Shown here: piece by piece, positions 36,316-47,563 of the stretch
How positions within the stretch are numbered: position 1 is the stretch's first letter
Layout of the letters: each line of letters begins with the position of its first letter
Assembly (NCBI GenBank): GCA_021773565.1
Contig: JAJFJZ010000026.1
Location: 155,345-219,344, forward strand
Origin: Gammaproteobacteria bacterium
Lineage (GTDB): Bacteria > Pseudomonadota > Gammaproteobacteria > Pseudomonadales > Azotimanducaceae
DNA length: 64,000 nucleotides
Reading direction: 5' to 3'
Notes under the pieces: generated by a model
Database searches by the model: none
What the model was told of the DNA's origin: nothing
The model's input: the letters and a program-made list of their open reading frames with translations, nothing else
Translations under genes and position numbers: made by a program

Positions 36316-38064
36316 ATGAGTAACTATATGAAATATATGAAGTATATATTCGTTTTATGTAATACTTTACTACTCCTTAGCGCCTGCTCAGAAGCCGTTC
36401 CACCAGAATCCGGACCAGGCTCCCAAACAGACGAGGGTGGCGCTACCACAGACTCTTCAATGGACTCCGGGAAACGTGTGCTGCGAATAGGGATGTCCCA
36501 GTATCCTGCCACCCTGCATCCGACCATCGAGAATATGGTCGCAAAATATTACGCACTGGGTATGCTCAATCGTTCTATCACTTCCTTCGATGCAGACTGG
36601 AATCTCGTCTGTAATCTGTGCGTTACGCTGCCGACAATCGAAAATGGGCTTGCAGTGCTTGAGAAAACTCCAGACGGTGAAGACGGCATGGCCGTAACCT
36701 TCACACTGCCCGAAAATGCGACCTGGGGAGATGGCACACCTTTAACCGCCAGCGATTTACATTTTGCCTGGCGCGTAGGGCGCAATACCAAAACCGGAGC
36801 GAATGGCATCGAGTTTTATCGCCGCACTTACGCATTTGAAGTAGTGGACGAGCACACCTTCGTGCTACACCTGAATAAAGTGGTCTTTAACTACAACCAG
36901 GTGAGATTGTTATACCCGCTTCCACGACATCTTGAAGAGGCTATTTTTGACGAAGATCCTTATGAGTATAGACACCGCACAACTTATAACTCCGATGCCA
37001 TAAATCCCGGACTGTGGTTTGGGCCGTATATAATTTCCGAAATGGCTCAGGGATCATTTCTGCGCCTGGTGCGCAATCCGCACTGGTATGGCAAACGTCC
37101 ATACTTTGACGAAATTGAGTTACGTTCCATTCAAAATACCGCAGCAATGGAAGCCAATATACTATCCGGTACTATCGACATGATAGCAGGTGAACTTGGC
37201 CTCACACTTGATCAGGCCTTGTCATTTCAAAAGCGCCATGGCGAAAAATATAACGTCATTTTTAAACCAGGCCTTATGTATGAGCACATTGATCTAAACC
37301 TGGATAACCCTATCCTTGCGGACATACGGGTACGCCAGGCAATCATGTATGCAATAGATCGCCAGGTAATCAGCGACCAGCTGTTTTCAGGGATGCAACC
37401 TGTTGCCCACTCCTCGGTCAGCCCCCTTGGAACGAATGCTGCCGAAAACATCACACACTATAGCCACGATCCTGAAGTAGCAGCCAGGTTGCTTAACGAA
37501 GCCGGATGGAGCCGGTTCAAGGATGGTATACGAGTGAATGCGGACAATGCGCCGCTGCGTCTCGAAATAATGACTACTGCTGGCGATAAAACCCGGGAAT
37601 TGGTTGAACAAGTATTGCAAAACCAGCTCAAGCAAATCGGCATCGACCTGCGAATAAAAAATGAGGCCGCGAGAGTATTTTTTGGACAAACAACCCGCCA
37701 GAGGGAATTTAGTGCGCTGGCGATGTATGCATGGAGCAGCGCACCAAATCTCGTACCACGCACAACACTACATTCTTCGGAAATTCCCACCAGTAGCAAC
37801 AATTTTGCAGGCCAGAATTACTCGGGCATCAATATTCCGGAAATGGACAAACTTATAGAAGATATTGAACAGGAACTTGATGCTGCAAAACGTGCCCCAA
37901 TGTGGGAGCGCATACAACAAATATACACAGAAGAAATAGCAGTAATGCCACTGTACTGGAGATCCAATCCTTTTATATTACCCAAATGGCTAAAAGGGTT
38001 ACGCCCAACCGGGCATCTGGATGCCACTACCCTGCGCATTGAAGACTGGACACGTGAGGAATGA
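36316..38064 (+). CDS. peptide ABC transporter substrate-binding lipoprotein
   Basis: A 582-residue class C solute-binding protein (SBP_bac_5). Lipobox LLSAC is near residue 24, followed by an acidic linker and the binding domain: LRIGMSQYPATLHPTIENM, VTFTLPENATWGDGTPLTASDLHFAWR, NPGLWFGPYIISEM, NPHWYGKRPYFDEIELR, DIRVRQAIMYAIDRQVI and IYTEEIAVMPLYWRSNP. It feeds the two ATPases and two permeases that follow. The ATGA overlap at 38061 joins it to the next gene. Confidence 0.92.
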   Translation: MSNYMKYMKYIFVLCNTLLLLSACSEAVPPESGPGSQTDEGGATTDSSMDSGKRVLRIGMSQYPATLHPTIENMVAKYYALGMLNRSITSFDADWNLVCNLCVTLPTIENGLAVLEKTPDGEDGMAVTFTLPENATWGDGTPLTASDLHFAWRVGRNTKTGANGIEFYRRTYAFEVVDEHTFVLHLNKVVFNYNQVRLLYPLPRHLEEAIFDEDPYEYRHRTTYNSDAINPGLWFGPYIISEMAQGSFLRLVRNPHWYGKRPYFDEIELRSIQNTAAMEANILSGTIDMIAGELGLTLDQALSFQKRHGEKYNVIFKPGLMYEHIDLNLDNPILADIRVRQAIMYAIDRQVISDQLFSGMQPVAHSSVSPLGTNAAENITHYSHDPEVAARLLNEAGWSRFKDGIRVNADNAPLRLEIMTTAGDKTRELVEQVLQNQLKQIGIDLRIKNEAARVFFGQTTRQREFSALAMYAWSSAPNLVPRTTLHSSEIPTSSNNFAGQNYSGINIPEMDKLIEDIEQELDAAKRAPMWERIQQIYTEEIAVMPLYWRSNPFILPKWLKGLRPTGHLDATTLRIEDWTREE

Positions 38065-39059
38065 GCAAGACAGACACTCCGCTGCTGTCCGTTAAAGATT
38101 TAAGCATAGGTTTTGATACCGATGACGGTCTGATAAAAGTTGTAGAAGAAATTTCCTTCGATATACATCGAGGGCAAACGCTTGCCCTGGTTGGTGAAAG
38201 CGGGTGTGGTAAATCAATTACGGCTTTCTCCATATTGAATCTGTTACCACCCTTTGGAAAGATTCTCTCCGGCTCCATCCAGCTATTGGGTACTGAACTG
38301 ACGACAATGGACGACAAGGCCATGCAATCCATTCGTGGCAATCGTATTTCGATGATTTTTCAGGAACCGATGAGCGCACTCAACCCCGTGTTTACCATTG
38401 GTGCCCAGGTAGCCGAAAGCCTCATTTTGCATCGTGCATTATCTCCTGAAAAGGCACATACCCAAACCATAGAGCTCCTGGACAAAGTTGGTATTCCAGA
38501 TCCTGAATCCCGGGCCAGGAGTTATCCACACCAGCTTTCGGGTGGCATGCGCCAGCGTGTAATGATTGCCATGGCACTTGCTTGTGAACCCGAACTACTA
38601 ATTGCAGACGAACCTACAACCGCACTGGATGTAACTATCCAGGCTCAAATTCTGGATCTTATGCATGCGCTGCAAGAAAACTTTGGAACGGCCATAATGT
38701 TCATTAGTCACGATCTCGCGGTTGTTTCGCGCATGGCTGACCAGATATCCGTAATGTATGCTGGCCGTATTATTGAGCAGAGTGCATCTGAAGGTGTGCT
38801 TGAATCGGCCTCACATCCCTACACACAGGCTCTGTTAGACACTACACCACGTCTGGATACATTGCTTGCGCGCTTACCAGCTATTCCTGGACGCGTTCCT
38901 GCGCCGGATGAGCGGGACGAAGGGTGTTCGTTCAGAGCGCGTTGTGCTAAAGCGCTTGAGCGTTGTGAAAGTCAGCGTCCGCCAAACAGGCTGATAGCCA
39001 CATCTGGTCCTGAACAACACATGGCGGCATGCCATGCAGTGCAGGCAAAATCGGCGTGA
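38061..39059 (+). CDS. peptide ABC transporter ATPase (OppD/DppD-like)
   Basis: A 332-residue ABC ATPase. Walker [27 protein letters not shown]-loop, signature [15 protein letters not shown], Walker [14 protein letters not shown], and the C-terminal oligopeptide-transporter Fe-S-like cysteine region ([14 protein letters not shown]). The protein pairs with the next ATPase in a heterodimer. Confidence 0.93.
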   Translation: MSKTDTPLLSVKDLSIGFDTDDGLIKVVEEISFDIHRGQTLALVGESGCGKSITAFSILNLLPPFGKILSGSIQLLGTELTTMDDKAMQSIRGNRISMIFQEPMSALNPVFTIGAQVAESLILHRALSPEKAHTQTIELLDKVGIPDPESRARSYPHQLSGGMRQRVMIAMALACEPELLIADEPTTALDVTIQAQILDLMHALQENFGTAIMFISHDLAVVSRMADQISVMYAGRIIEQSASEGVLESASHPYTQALLDTTPRLDTLLARLPAIPGRVPAPDERDEGCSFRARCAKALERCESQRPPNRLIATSGPEQHMAACHAVQAKSA

Positions 39060-40039
39060 GTAAAACCATAATATCTACACAGGCGCTTAGCAAAGTATTT
39101 CAGACAAGGGTTGCAACGAAAGACGGCATTCGTAATAAAAACGTCAGAGCAGTAACGGACGTGACACTTGATATCTACGCTGGAGAAACGCTCGCCCTGG
39201 TGGGGGAAAGTGGTTGCGGAAAAACCACGCTGGGAAGGCTTATGGGACTATTCTATACTCCAAGTAGTGGAAGCCTGAGCATTAGTGGACAAGACACCAG
39301 CAGTTATTCTCGTCGCCAGTTGAAACCTGTGCGAAAAAACGTGCAGATGATCTTTCAGGATCCAATTGCTGCACTAAATCCCCGCCATACTATCGAAACT
39401 ATTCTGACTGAACCCTTGAATATCTACGCTGTCGGTAAACCCGCGGAACGAAAGCAACGTGCTCTGGATTTACTGGACGCTGTTGGTTTAGCAGCAAGCG
39501 ATTTAGGCAGATACCCCCATGAATTTAGTGGTGGTCAGAGACAACGTATAACTATTGCCCGAGCACTGGCCCTGCAACCGGATTTTATTATTGCCGACGA
39601 ACCAGTATCGGCACTGGATGTAAGTGTGCAAAGCCAGATACTTAATTTGATGAAAGACCTCAAAGCCGAGTTTAATCTCACCTACCTGTTCATCAGCCAT
39701 GATCTGGCAGTGGTACATCATTTGGCTGACCGAATTGCGGTTATGTACCTGGGTCGAATTATGGAAATTTCCAGCCGCGCAGCACTTTTTGCAAACCCTG
39801 GACATCCCTACACGCAGGCACTGCTCAGATCAGTTCCAAAATTAAAGGCCGGTAAGGGCAGATTCGGCAAAGTATTGCAGGGGGATCCTCCCAGCCCCAT
39901 AGACCCACCGGACGGATGCCCATTTAATCCACGCTGTGAGTACGCCACAGAACAATGTCGAACCGAAACACCCTTGATTAAAGCGCATGGCAGTGACCCC
40001 CAACATCAGATTGCCTGCCACAACATCGGTAAATTTTAA
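39056..40039 (+). CDS. peptide ABC transporter ATPase (OppF/DppF-like)
   Basis: A 327-residue second ATPase. Walker A GESGCGKTT, QMIFQDPIAALNPRHTIETI, signature FSGGQRQRITIARALAL and Walker B FIIADEPVSALDV; the C-terminus has CPFNPRCEYATEQC. The GTG start overlaps the previous stop (GTGA, 39056), and its own stop overlaps the next start. Confidence 0.93.
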   Translation: MSKTIISTQALSKVFQTRVATKDGIRNKNVRAVTDVTLDIYAGETLALVGESGCGKTTLGRLMGLFYTPSSGSLSISGQDTSSYSRRQLKPVRKNVQMIFQDPIAALNPRHTIETILTEPLNIYAVGKPAERKQRALDLLDAVGLAASDLGRYPHEFSGGQRQRITIARALALQPDFIIADEPVSALDVSVQSQILNLMKDLKAEFNLTYLFISHDLAVVHHLADRIAVMYLGRIMEISSRAALFANPGHPYTQALLRSVPKLKAGKGRFGKVLQGDPPSPIDPPDGCPFNPRCEYATEQCRTETPLIKAHGSDPQHQIACHNIGKF

Positions 40040-41001
40040 TGCGTCGGTTTATATCCATACGTTTCGCTCAGGGTCTGCTCGTGTTGTTCATCATGTCCTT
40101 TGTGATCTATTCGCTGATCGGGCTAATGCCCGGGGATCCTATCGATTTGATGATCAGTTCAGATCCAAACATGACGGCTGCAGATGCGGCACAATTGCGT
40201 GCTCTATATGGGCTGGATTTGCCGGTTTATGAGCGCTACCTGAACTGGCTTACGTCCGCACTTGGCGGAGATCTGGGATATTCACGTTTGTTTGGGCAAC
40301 CGGTGCTACAAGCCTTATTCCCCGCCCTTAAAAACTCGGTAATGTTGTTAGGACTAGCCTTTACCATCTCGGTTTGCATTGCCATCCCCGTGGGAACATT
40401 AGCCGCATCCCGACCACGCTCGGCTCTGGACTACGGCGTTAACCTGGCGGCCTTTGCGGGCATCAGTATCCCTTCGTTCTGGCTTGCGCTTATGCTGATT
40501 ATCATTTTTGCAGTATTTCTTGGATGGCTTCCGGCCGGTGGAATAGCACCGGCAGGTTCCGGTGTATTAGAGAACCTCAAATACATGATTTTACCGGCAG
40601 CCACCTTAAGTATTACAAGTATTGGCAGCCATGTACGTTATGTACGGTCCTCCATGTTAGAAGTACTAAGACAAGACTATATTCGTACTGCCAAGGCCAA
40701 AGGCGCTCATAAACTACAAGTAGTGTGGAAGCATGCACTGCGCAATGCAATGATTCCTGTCGTGACTATTCTTGCCCTGGATTTTGGTTACCTTTTTTCT
40801 GGTGCATTGATCACCGAAACCATATTTTCGTGGCCGGGTATGGGCAAACTCATTTTTGACTCGATAATGGGCAATGATTTTAATCTGGCATTGATAGCGC
40901 TCTTGTTTGCTACAGCACTTACGCTCACGGGTAATTTACTTGCTGATATTTGTTATGCCTGGCTGGATCCTCGAATTGTGGTTGGGGAGAATAAACAATG
41001 A
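40039..41001 (+). CDS. peptide ABC transporter permease (DppB-like)
   Basis: A 320-residue permease with six helices: FAQGLLVLFIMSFVIYSLI at the N-terminus, GQPVLQALFPALKNSVML and the EAA loop DYIRTAKAKGAHKLQVVWKHALRNAM, then LFSGALITETIFSWPGMG. The start shares a base with the previous stop (TAATG). It pairs with the following permease. Confidence 0.93.
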   Translation: MRRFISIRFAQGLLVLFIMSFVIYSLIGLMPGDPIDLMISSDPNMTAADAAQLRALYGLDLPVYERYLNWLTSALGGDLGYSRLFGQPVLQALFPALKNSVMLLGLAFTISVCIAIPVGTLAASRPRSALDYGVNLAAFAGISIPSFWLALMLIIIFAVFLGWLPAGGIAPAGSGVLENLKYMILPAATLSITSIGSHVRYVRSSMLEVLRQDYIRTAKAKGAHKLQVVWKHALRNAMIPVVTILALDFGYLFSGALITETIFSWPGMGKLIFDSIMGNDFNLALIALLFATALTLTGNLLADICYAWLDPRIVVGENKQ

Positions 41002-41897
41002 AAAATAACTCCCCGTTTTTTCTTGCACTTCGCCGGTTTCGACGCCATAAGCTCGCCATCGCCAGCCTGGTCTTGCTTCTGGTCATGATTCTTCTCGTGG
41101 CTGGCGCACCATTTCTGGAATCACTTTTAGGTGTCGACGCCAATGAAGTGGACCTGTTTAACCGTATGGGCCCAGGTTCTGCAGACCATTTGCTGGGAAC
41201 TGATGAATTAGGCCGCGATGTTCTGGCACGATTGTTATACGGAGGTCGTATATCATTGGCAACCGGCCTGATAGCGGCCTGCATCGCTGCAACTATCGGG
41301 ACTGTTATTGGATTATTCGCCGGTTACTTTGGAGGCAAGCTCGATGCCTTTCTTATGCGCTTTACAGACGGCGTTATTGCACTGCCACTTCTGCCGCTTT
41401 TAATTGTGCTGGCGGCTCTTGACCTGAACAAAATTGGTGTTCCTGAAAGTATTGCCGAATCTGAAGATATCAGTTTCTATCGCATTATCCTGATTGTTGC
41501 ACTGGTAGGCTGGACAACGGTCGCCCGCCTGGTAAGAGGGGCAACCCTGAGCTTTAAGGAACGAGAGTTTGTGATGGCCGCCGTTGGTGTTGGAGCCGGT
41601 AGCATACACATTATGTTTCGTCACATTTTGCCAAACCTTCTCTCCCCGATAATCGTTGCCGTAACCTTGTCAGTGGGTAACGTGATATTGCTGGAATCGG
41701 TACTCAGCTTTCTGGGGCTGGGGATACAACCCCCTATGCCCAGTTGGGGCAACATGTTGACGAACGCACAGGAATTAATCTGGCAGGCACCCTTACTGGC
41801 AGTGTTTCCCGGTTTACTGATTTTTGTAACCGTCATCTGCTTTAATTTTCTTGGCGACGGCCTGCAGGATGCGTTTGACCCCAAGGCTGAATACTAG
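40998..41897 (+). CDS. peptide ABC transporter permease (DppC-like)
   Basis: A 299-residue permease: FRRHKLAIASLVLLLVMILLV at the N-terminus, DHLLGTDELGRDVLARLLYGG, IGTVIGLFAGYFGGKLDAFLMR and the EAA loop REFVMAAVGVGAGSIHIMFRHILPN, ending FLGDGLQDAFDPK. ATGA overlap joins it to the previous gene. It completes the five-gene Opp/Dpp set; peptide specificity is not visible. Confidence 0.93.
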   Translation: MKNNSPFFLALRRFRRHKLAIASLVLLLVMILLVAGAPFLESLLGVDANEVDLFNRMGPGSADHLLGTDELGRDVLARLLYGGRISLATGLIAACIAATIGTVIGLFAGYFGGKLDAFLMRFTDGVIALPLLPLLIVLAALDLNKIGVPESIAESEDISFYRIILIVALVGWTTVARLVRGATLSFKEREFVMAAVGVGAGSIHIMFRHILPNLLSPIIVAVTLSVGNVILLESVLSFLGLGIQPPMPSWGNMLTNAQELIWQAPLLAVFPGLLIFVTVICFNFLGDGLQDAFDPKAEY

Positions 41898-41910
41898 CCC
41901 TCGCTGCAAC

Positions 41911-43380
41911 CTATTTAATTACATCCCCAACGCGCACAATTTTTAAGGTATTTGTTCCACCATGAACATCCAGATAGTTTCCCTTTGAGATAATTACCAG
42001 GTCGCCTTCACAAACTTCTTCCAGTTCCAACAACCTGTCGATTACCATTTGATTGGCAGATTCGGGAGGTGCTTTGCTTACCTCTGATAATACCGAGTGC
42101 ACCCCTCGTACCAGGGCAAGCTTTTGATGCACCTTGCTGGAATTGGCAAACGCAAAAATGGGTAAACGCGAAGAGATACGTGACATTTGAATGGGTGTGC
42201 TACCGGTTTCTGTCATGGATACAATTACGCGCAGTCCTTCAAGATGATTTGCGGCATACATTGCAGCCAGGGCGATCGTTTCATCCACCAGAGTAAATTT
42301 TTGGTGCAAACGATGTTCCGAGCGATTATGCAAGGGAATCTTTTCGGCACCCTCAATCACACGGGCAACGGAGGCAACGGTTTCCACAGGAAACAAGCCT
42401 ACTGCTGTTTCGCCTGAGAGCATCACAGCATCCGTGCCGTCCAGAACTGCATTGGCCACGTCAAATACTTCCGCCCTGGTGGGCATCGGATTGGAAATCA
42501 TGGACTCCATCATTTGTGTAGCGGTGATCACGACCCTGTTTAATTGCCGCGCGCGTTTTATAATTCTTTTTTGCACACCTGCAAGTGCGGCATCACCAAT
42601 TTCGACGCCCAAATCGCCTCGTGCAACCATCACCGCGTCGCTTGCACTAATTATTGCGTCAAGAGTCTCCTCGTTTTCTACTGCTTCTGCCCGCTCTATT
42701 TTGGCAACAATACCCGCATCGGAACCTGTAGCTTCCAACAGCTTTCGGGCCTTAACAATATCTTCAGCTGAGCGCGGGAAAGAAACGGCCAGAAAATCTA
42801 CTTCCATTTCCGCCGCCAGTTTTATGTCACGATAATCTTTCTCGGTCAACGCGGGTGCAGAGAGTCCTCCACCCAATTTATTAATGCCCTTGTTATCCGA
42901 CAATGGGCCACCAATACGCACCGTACAGCTGATAACCTGGCCATCTACCGAGACCACATCAAGTACGATGCGCCCATCATCCAACAACAGACAGTCGCCT
43001 TCGACACAGTCATGGGCCAACTCTGAATAATCTATACCCACCACGTTCTGGTTACCGGTGCCAGTAGGCAAGTTTACGTCCAGTCTGAATTCCTGGCCCT
43101 GCCTTAGCTGCACTTTACCCGAAGCAAATTTTCCAATGCGTATTTTCGGACCCTGCAAATCTCCCAGAATTCCCACCACACGGTGTTGCCCGCTCGCAAT
43201 CTCTCTTACCAGCCGGGCCAGCGCAATGTGGTCTTCAGCCAGACCATGGGAGAAGTTGATGCGAGCTACATTCATACCCGCATTGATCATCGCCTTGATG
43301 CATTCAGGGCTATCGCTTCCAGGCCCCAGGGTACATACAATTTTTGTACGCCTGAGCCAGTTTGTTGTTGAATCGATCAC
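41911..43380 (-). CDS. pyk: pyruvate kinase
   Basis: A 489-residue pyruvate kinase, converting phosphoenolpyruvate and ADP to pyruvate and ATP. Visible: RRTKIVCTLGPGSDSPECI, GMNVARINFSHG, GDLQGPKIRIGKF, AVSFPRSAEDI, VAKIERAEAVEN with the catalytic Lys region, MVARGDLGVEIG and TATQMMESMISNPMPTRAE. Length is close to PykA. It is a lone gene convergent with the peptide transporter; no strong promoter was identified. Confidence 0.95.
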   Translation of the reverse strand: MIDSTTNWLRRTKIVCTLGPGSDSPECIKAMINAGMNVARINFSHGLAEDHIALARLVREIASGQHRVVGILGDLQGPKIRIGKFASGKVQLRQGQEFRLDVNLPTGTGNQNVVGIDYSELAHDCVEGDCLLLDDGRIVLDVVSVDGQVISCTVRIGGPLSDNKGINKLGGGLSAPALTEKDYRDIKLAAEMEVDFLAVSFPRSAEDIVKARKLLEATGSDAGIVAKIERAEAVENEETLDAIISASDAVMVARGDLGVEIGDAALAGVQKRIIKRARQLNRVVITATQMMESMISNPMPTRAEVFDVANAVLDGTDAVMLSGETAVGLFPVETVASVARVIEGAEKIPLHNRSEHRLHQKFTLVDETIALAAMYAANHLEGLRVIVSMTETGSTPIQMSRISSRLPIFAFANSSKVHQKLALVRGVHSVLSEVSKAPPESANQMVIDRLLELEEVCEGDLVIISKGNYLDVHGGTNTLKIVRVGDVIK

Positions 43381-43601
43381 GCAAAGGTTCCTGTTTCGAG
43401 TTTAACTACGCCACTCCATCAAAACTCCACTAGACTCCATTATAAACACTGAGAGGTCTGTTATATTCGCTTTTAGTGGTTGCCTTAGTCAGATTTTGAT
43501 AACGGTTCTGCCCTTGAGACGCGCCCGTATTTTCACATCGTCTAAGGTAACCACTCCAATTTTCTGCAAGCCAACCAGCACTAAAAAGTCGACGCTACCC
43601 C

Positions 43602-43838
43602 TCAAGCTTCACGGATATGCGCGTCTGGCTCCTGTGATTCGAGTTCCCCGGCGTTTACCAGCAGGTCGAGCACCTCATACACATTGTAATGGTGATACTT
43701 GGGGTTGGGTTGAATCTCATCAAAGAAGAAATCTGTGTAGGTTGCGTTGCTGAGCATTGCCGGCTTACGCCTGGCGCTCCAAGCGGCCAGGATTTCGCGT
43801 TGAGCAATCCGGTTCATGTAACTGCTGGGGTTTTTCAC
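43602..43838 (-). CDS. small hypothetical protein
   Basis: A 78-residue protein (GTG start at 43838, or 71 residues from ATG 43817). It contains YMNRIAQREILAAWSARRKP and a Tyr/Phe/His-rich DFFFDEIQPNPKYHHYNVYE. The reading frame stays open for about 25 codons upstream of the GTG with protein-like composition but without a start codon, so the gene may have an unusual start or be a fragment. No family recognised. Either side (43381-43601 and 43839-43968) I see no gene. Confidence 0.45.
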   Translation of the reverse strand: MKNPSSYMNRIAQREILAAWSARRKPAMLSNATYTDFFFDEIQPNPKYHHYNVYEVLDLLVNAGELESQEPDAHIREA

Positions 43839-43968
43839 TAGGTCTCGTCTAAATAACTGTGGCTTTGGGTGGCCGAAAAATTCGCAATTTTAAATCCGGA
43901 TTGCCGGACCTATCGGGTTGTAAAGTGTACACCGCTTAGCCACTCTGAATCCAGAATCCGCTGATTAA

Positions 43969-45099
43969 TTATCCCGTAAACAATATCATGATGCCCGCGG
44001 CTATAGCTGAGCCAATTACCCCGGCTACATTTGGTCCCATTGCGTGCATGAGGAGATAATTATTTGGATTGGCCTCCAGCCCAACCTTGTTTGCAACCCG
44101 AGCCGCCATAGGTACAGCAGAGACGCCTGCCGCTCCAATCAGTGGGTTTATTTTTTGTTTAAGAAACAGATTCATTGCCTTGGCCATCAAAATTCCACTG
44201 GCGGTACCAATTGCAAACGCCACCATGCCGAGTAACAATATTCCCAGGGTACTGGCAACCAGAAACTGATCGGCACTTAATTTTGATCCCACTGCCAATC
44301 CCAAAAATATCGTCACCATGTTGATGAGTGCATTCTGGGTTGTATCGCTTAATCGATCCACTACCCCGCTTTCGCGCATAAGGTTTCCCAGGCAGAACAT
44401 ACCAAGAAGCGGAGCAGCCGCTGGAATAAACAGGGCAACTGATAACAACAATACCAATGGGAAAATTATGCGTTCTTTTTGCGAGACGGTACGCAGTTGC
44501 ACCATCTCTATTTCGCGATCTTCCCGGCTTGTTAACAAACGCATAATTGGTGGCTGGATAATAGGCACCATCGCCATGTAGGAGTACGCGGCAACAGCAA
44601 TTGCACCTAGCAAATTCGGTGCTAGTTTACCTGCAACATAAATTGCGGTGGGCCCATCAGCACCCCCGATGATCCCTATCGCCGCAGCCTCACGCAGGCT
44701 GAAGTCCAAAATACCGAAATGCGTAAGTGCGAGCGCGCCAATAAGTGTTGCGAAAATGCCAAACTGCGCAGCGGCACCCAACAACATTGTTTTCGGGTTC
44801 GCCAAAAGCGCACCAAAATCCGTTAAGGCACCTACACCCATAAAAATAATCAGCGGGAATACGCCGGTTTCGATTCCTACCTCATAGAACAGGTGCAATA
44901 TGCCCATACCGGTGGATATTTCCACACCGGGAATATTGCTCAATATCCCTCCGAATCCGATGGGGAGGAGCAATAGCGGTTCAAATTTTTTGACAATGGC
45001 CAAGTATAACAATAGCAGGCCAATGCCAATCATCAGCGCTTGCCCCAACGACATCTGGTAAATGCCGCTTTGGTACACAAGAGTATTGAAGGAATCCAT
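43969..45099 (-). CDS. oadB: oxaloacetate decarboxylase beta chain (Na+ pump)
   Basis: A 376-residue membrane protein of the sodium-ion-translocating decarboxylase beta family, with about 9 helices. Family segments: [57 protein letters not shown] with the GGADGPT ion-path motif, and [39 protein letters not shown]. Decarboxylation of biotin-bound carboxylate here exports Na+. It is the last gene of oadG-oadA-oadB. Confidence 0.93.
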   Translation of the reverse strand: MDSFNTLVYQSGIYQMSLGQALMIGIGLLLLYLAIVKKFEPLLLLPIGFGGILSNIPGVEISTGMGILHLFYEVGIETGVFPLIIFMGVGALTDFGALLANPKTMLLGAAAQFGIFATLIGALALTHFGILDFSLREAAAIGIIGGADGPTAIYVAGKLAPNLLGAIAVAAYSYMAMVPIIQPPIMRLLTSREDREIEMVQLRTVSQKERIIFPLVLLLSVALFIPAAAPLLGMFCLGNLMRESGVVDRLSDTTQNALINMVTIFLGLAVGSKLSADQFLVASTLGILLLGMVAFAIGTASGILMAKAMNLFLKQKINPLIGAAGVSAVPMAARVANKVGLEANPNNYLLMHAMGPNVAGVIGSAIAAGIMILFTG

Positions 45100-45112
45100 G
45101 CGCTAATACGGC

Positions 45113-46906
45113 TTATCTAATGCTAAACAGCACATCGCCAACGGATACCGCATCTCCAGGGGACACCAGAATGCTGTCTATAGTGCCAGCAGCAGGTGCA
45201 CTTACTTCAGTTTCCATTTTCATTGCCTCAAGCACCAGCACGACATCTCCCTTGGCCACCTGCGTGCCAGGCTGGCAGATCAATTTGACAATATTACCGG
45301 ACAGGGCCGCACTTACAGCACTGCCCTCAATAGCGAGCGGTACTGAAGAAGAATCTCCATTAGCTGCAACTGCGACAGGACTAATATTGCTAATAGAACC
45401 GGTGGAAGAAACTTCAACTCTATAAAGTTTGCTGTTTACCTTGATGTCATAAACCTGCGCAATAGAAACAGAGTCTGAGGCAGGTTGCGGGGGAATCGCT
45501 GGAATACTTCCCGCTACTGGCACCGGCTCAAAAGCGCTGGCATCACCACGGTTCTGGAGAAATTTCAAACCTACCTGCGGGAACAAAGCATAAGTGAGTA
45601 CGTCATCAATAAAGTCCGCGGCAAAAACCAGGGAATGTTTGTTGCCAAGCTTTTCAAGTTCATCACTTAATGCTTCAATTTCGGGTTCTAATAAATCTGC
45701 GGGACGACAAGTAATCGCCTCATCTCCTTCCAGAACACGAGTTTGAAGCTCAACATTCAGGACACCGGGCGTTGCTCCATACTCACCCTTCAGCACGCCT
45801 GCGGTTTCTTTCGTGATGTTGGAATAGCGCGCTCCGGTAAGTACGTTCAAAACTGCCTGGCTGCCAACTATTTGGGAAGTGGGAGTAACCAGAGGAATAT
45901 AACCCAGGTCTTCACGTACACGCGGAATCTCTTCGAGCACAGAATCCAGCTTGTCCAGGGCGTTTTGTTCCTTTAGCTGCCCTTCAAGATTGGTGAGCAT
46001 GCCACCGGGTACTTGAGCCACGAGTATGCGAGAGTCCACGCCCCTTAAAGATCCTTCACTGTCCGCATACTTCTTTCGTACTTCACGAAAATAGGCAGCA
46101 ATTTCTTCAAGCCTGTGGATATCCAGTTCGCTGTCCCGCTCCGTCCCCTCCAGAATAGCTACAACGGATTCAGTCGCAGAATGGCCATAGGTCATGCTCA
46201 TGGATGAAATTGAGGTATCCACCACATCCACGCCTGCCTCAACGGCCTTTATAAGTGTGGTAGTAGACATTCCTGTTGTAGCGTGGCAGTGCAAATGCAC
46301 CGGAATGCTAATGCGCTGTTTAAGTTCGGCGATCAAATCATAGGCAACATAGGGTTTCAGTAAACCCGCCATATCCTTGATACATATTGAATGCGCTCCC
46401 AGATCCTCAATCTCAAGGGCCATGTCAATCCACATCTGTTGGGTGTGTACCGGACTAACGGTATATGAGATTGTACCTTGCGCATGCTTGTCATTTTGCA
46501 GAACCGCAATAATAGCTGCCTTTAGATTTCTGACATCATTCATGGCGTCAAACACGCGAAACACATCAACGCCATTAACGGCTGCACGCTCGACAAAGCG
46601 GGTGACAACATCATCAGCATAATGTCGGTAGCCCAGAATATTTTGCCCACGAAACAACATTTGTTGTGGCGTTTTAGGCATTGCCGCCTTCAGCGCCCGC
46701 AGGCGTTCCCACGGGTCCTCACCGAGATAACGAATACAAGCATCAAAGGTGGCCCCGCCCCAGGACTCTATAGACCAATACCCGACTTCATCCAGCTCTT
46801 TAGCAATGGGTAACATATCATCAATACGCATTCGCGTTGCGAACAGGCTTTGATGGGCGTCACGCAGGACCAGCTCTGTGATTCCCAATTTTTGCGATTC
46901 ACTCAT
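45113..46906 (-). CDS. oadA: oxaloacetate decarboxylase alpha chain
   Basis: A 597-residue biotin-dependent carboxyltransferase. [49 protein letters not shown] and [15 protein letters not shown] form the TIM-barrel; a Pro/Ser linker precedes the biotinyl domain [17 protein letters not shown] with the biotin Lys. I start at ATG 46906 (MSESQKLGI), which has a strong GGGAGGT and overlaps the oadG end by eight bases; the frame is open 39 codons further. Confidence 0.95.
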   Translation of the reverse strand: MSESQKLGITELVLRDAHQSLFATRMRIDDMLPIAKELDEVGYWSIESWGGATFDACIRYLGEDPWERLRALKAAMPKTPQQMLFRGQNILGYRHYADDVVTRFVERAAVNGVDVFRVFDAMNDVRNLKAAIIAVLQNDKHAQGTISYTVSPVHTQQMWIDMALEIEDLGAHSICIKDMAGLLKPYVAYDLIAELKQRISIPVHLHCHATTGMSTTTLIKAVEAGVDVVDTSISSMSMTYGHSATESVVAILEGTERDSELDIHRLEEIAAYFREVRKKYADSEGSLRGVDSRILVAQVPGGMLTNLEGQLKEQNALDKLDSVLEEIPRVREDLGYIPLVTPTSQIVGSQAVLNVLTGARYSNITKETAGVLKGEYGATPGVLNVELQTRVLEGDEAITCRPADLLEPEIEALSDELEKLGNKHSLVFAADFIDDVLTYALFPQVGLKFLQNRGDASAFEPVPVAGSIPAIPPQPASDSVSIAQVYDIKVNSKLYRVEVSSTGSISNISPVAVAANGDSSSVPLAIEGSAVSAALSGNIVKLICQPGTQVAKGDVVLVLEAMKMETEVSAPAAGTIDSILVSPGDAVSVGDVLFSIR

Positions 46907-47159
46907 TGCCACCTCCCTTGTATGTTCGGTGTTGATCAAGCGCCAAAACCATGGCTTCAACGTGGGATTCATTGACTCCAAATTGGTCCGCCATCTGTGC
47001 ATACGACCCTTGCACCGGCTCAATACTTTGTATGAGTCTGGTCATAAGCTGTGTGATAAACACCAGAAATACGAGAAAACTAAAAACGGTCCCCATGCCA
47101 ATTAACATGAGTTGCATTCCTTGTGAAAGAAGCCCTTGAGAGAGCAATTCTGGACCCAT
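46899..47159 (-). CDS. oadG: oxaloacetate decarboxylase gamma chain
   Basis: An 86-residue small subunit with one N-terminal helix ([23 protein letters not shown]), followed by a polar tail. Size, position upstream of oadA and topology fit OadG, which anchors the alpha chain to the beta chain. It is first in the operon; its upstream region contains AT-rich direct repeats (two ATAATCTA copies). Confidence 0.85.
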   Translation of the reverse strand: MGPELLSQGLLSQGMQLMLIGMGTVFSFLVFLVFITQLMTRLIQSIEPVQGSYAQMADQFGVNESHVEAMVLALDQHRTYKGGGNE

Positions 47160-47308
47160 CTGTTTATCCCAAACTACGGACCAAGGTTACGGCTTGGCCC
47201 GATTATCATTGTCCTGACAGTATAATCTAAATAATCTATTTTGCAGGCTTGCTATCTGCAAGCATCGCTACCAGAATGTCGGTTGCTCACTCAATCACAT
47301 TGCCCGCA

Positions 47309-47491
47309 ATGACTATTGAATCTTCAGACACTTTAAGCCAGAACAATAACAGACGAAAAAAAGTTCCCGCACCGCAATTTCACGGGTGGCGATTACTGGC
47401 AGGCATTATGCTTGTAGTAGCCTTTCTTGCAATCGCGAGTGCCGCAATAGACTGGATCGTAATTGGTCCTCTCGAAGGCCGAATACTTTAA
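47309..47491 (+). CDS. small single-pass membrane protein
   Basis: A 60-residue protein with a basic N-terminus (NNNRRKKVPAPQFHGWR) and one helix (LLAGIMLVVAFLAIASAAIDWIVIG). No family recognised. ATG 47309 gives a sensible start; the frame is open from 47249. It lies between the divergent oad operon and tRNA-Arg. Confidence 0.5.
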   Translation: MTIESSDTLSQNNNRRKKVPAPQFHGWRLLAGIMLVVAFLAIASAAIDWIVIGPLEGRIL

Positions 47492-47563
47492 CGTACTTGA
47501 CTGTCATACAAGCCTTCAAGATAATACCGCGCCCTCATAGCGGGGGTAGGTAAAACGCTCAAA

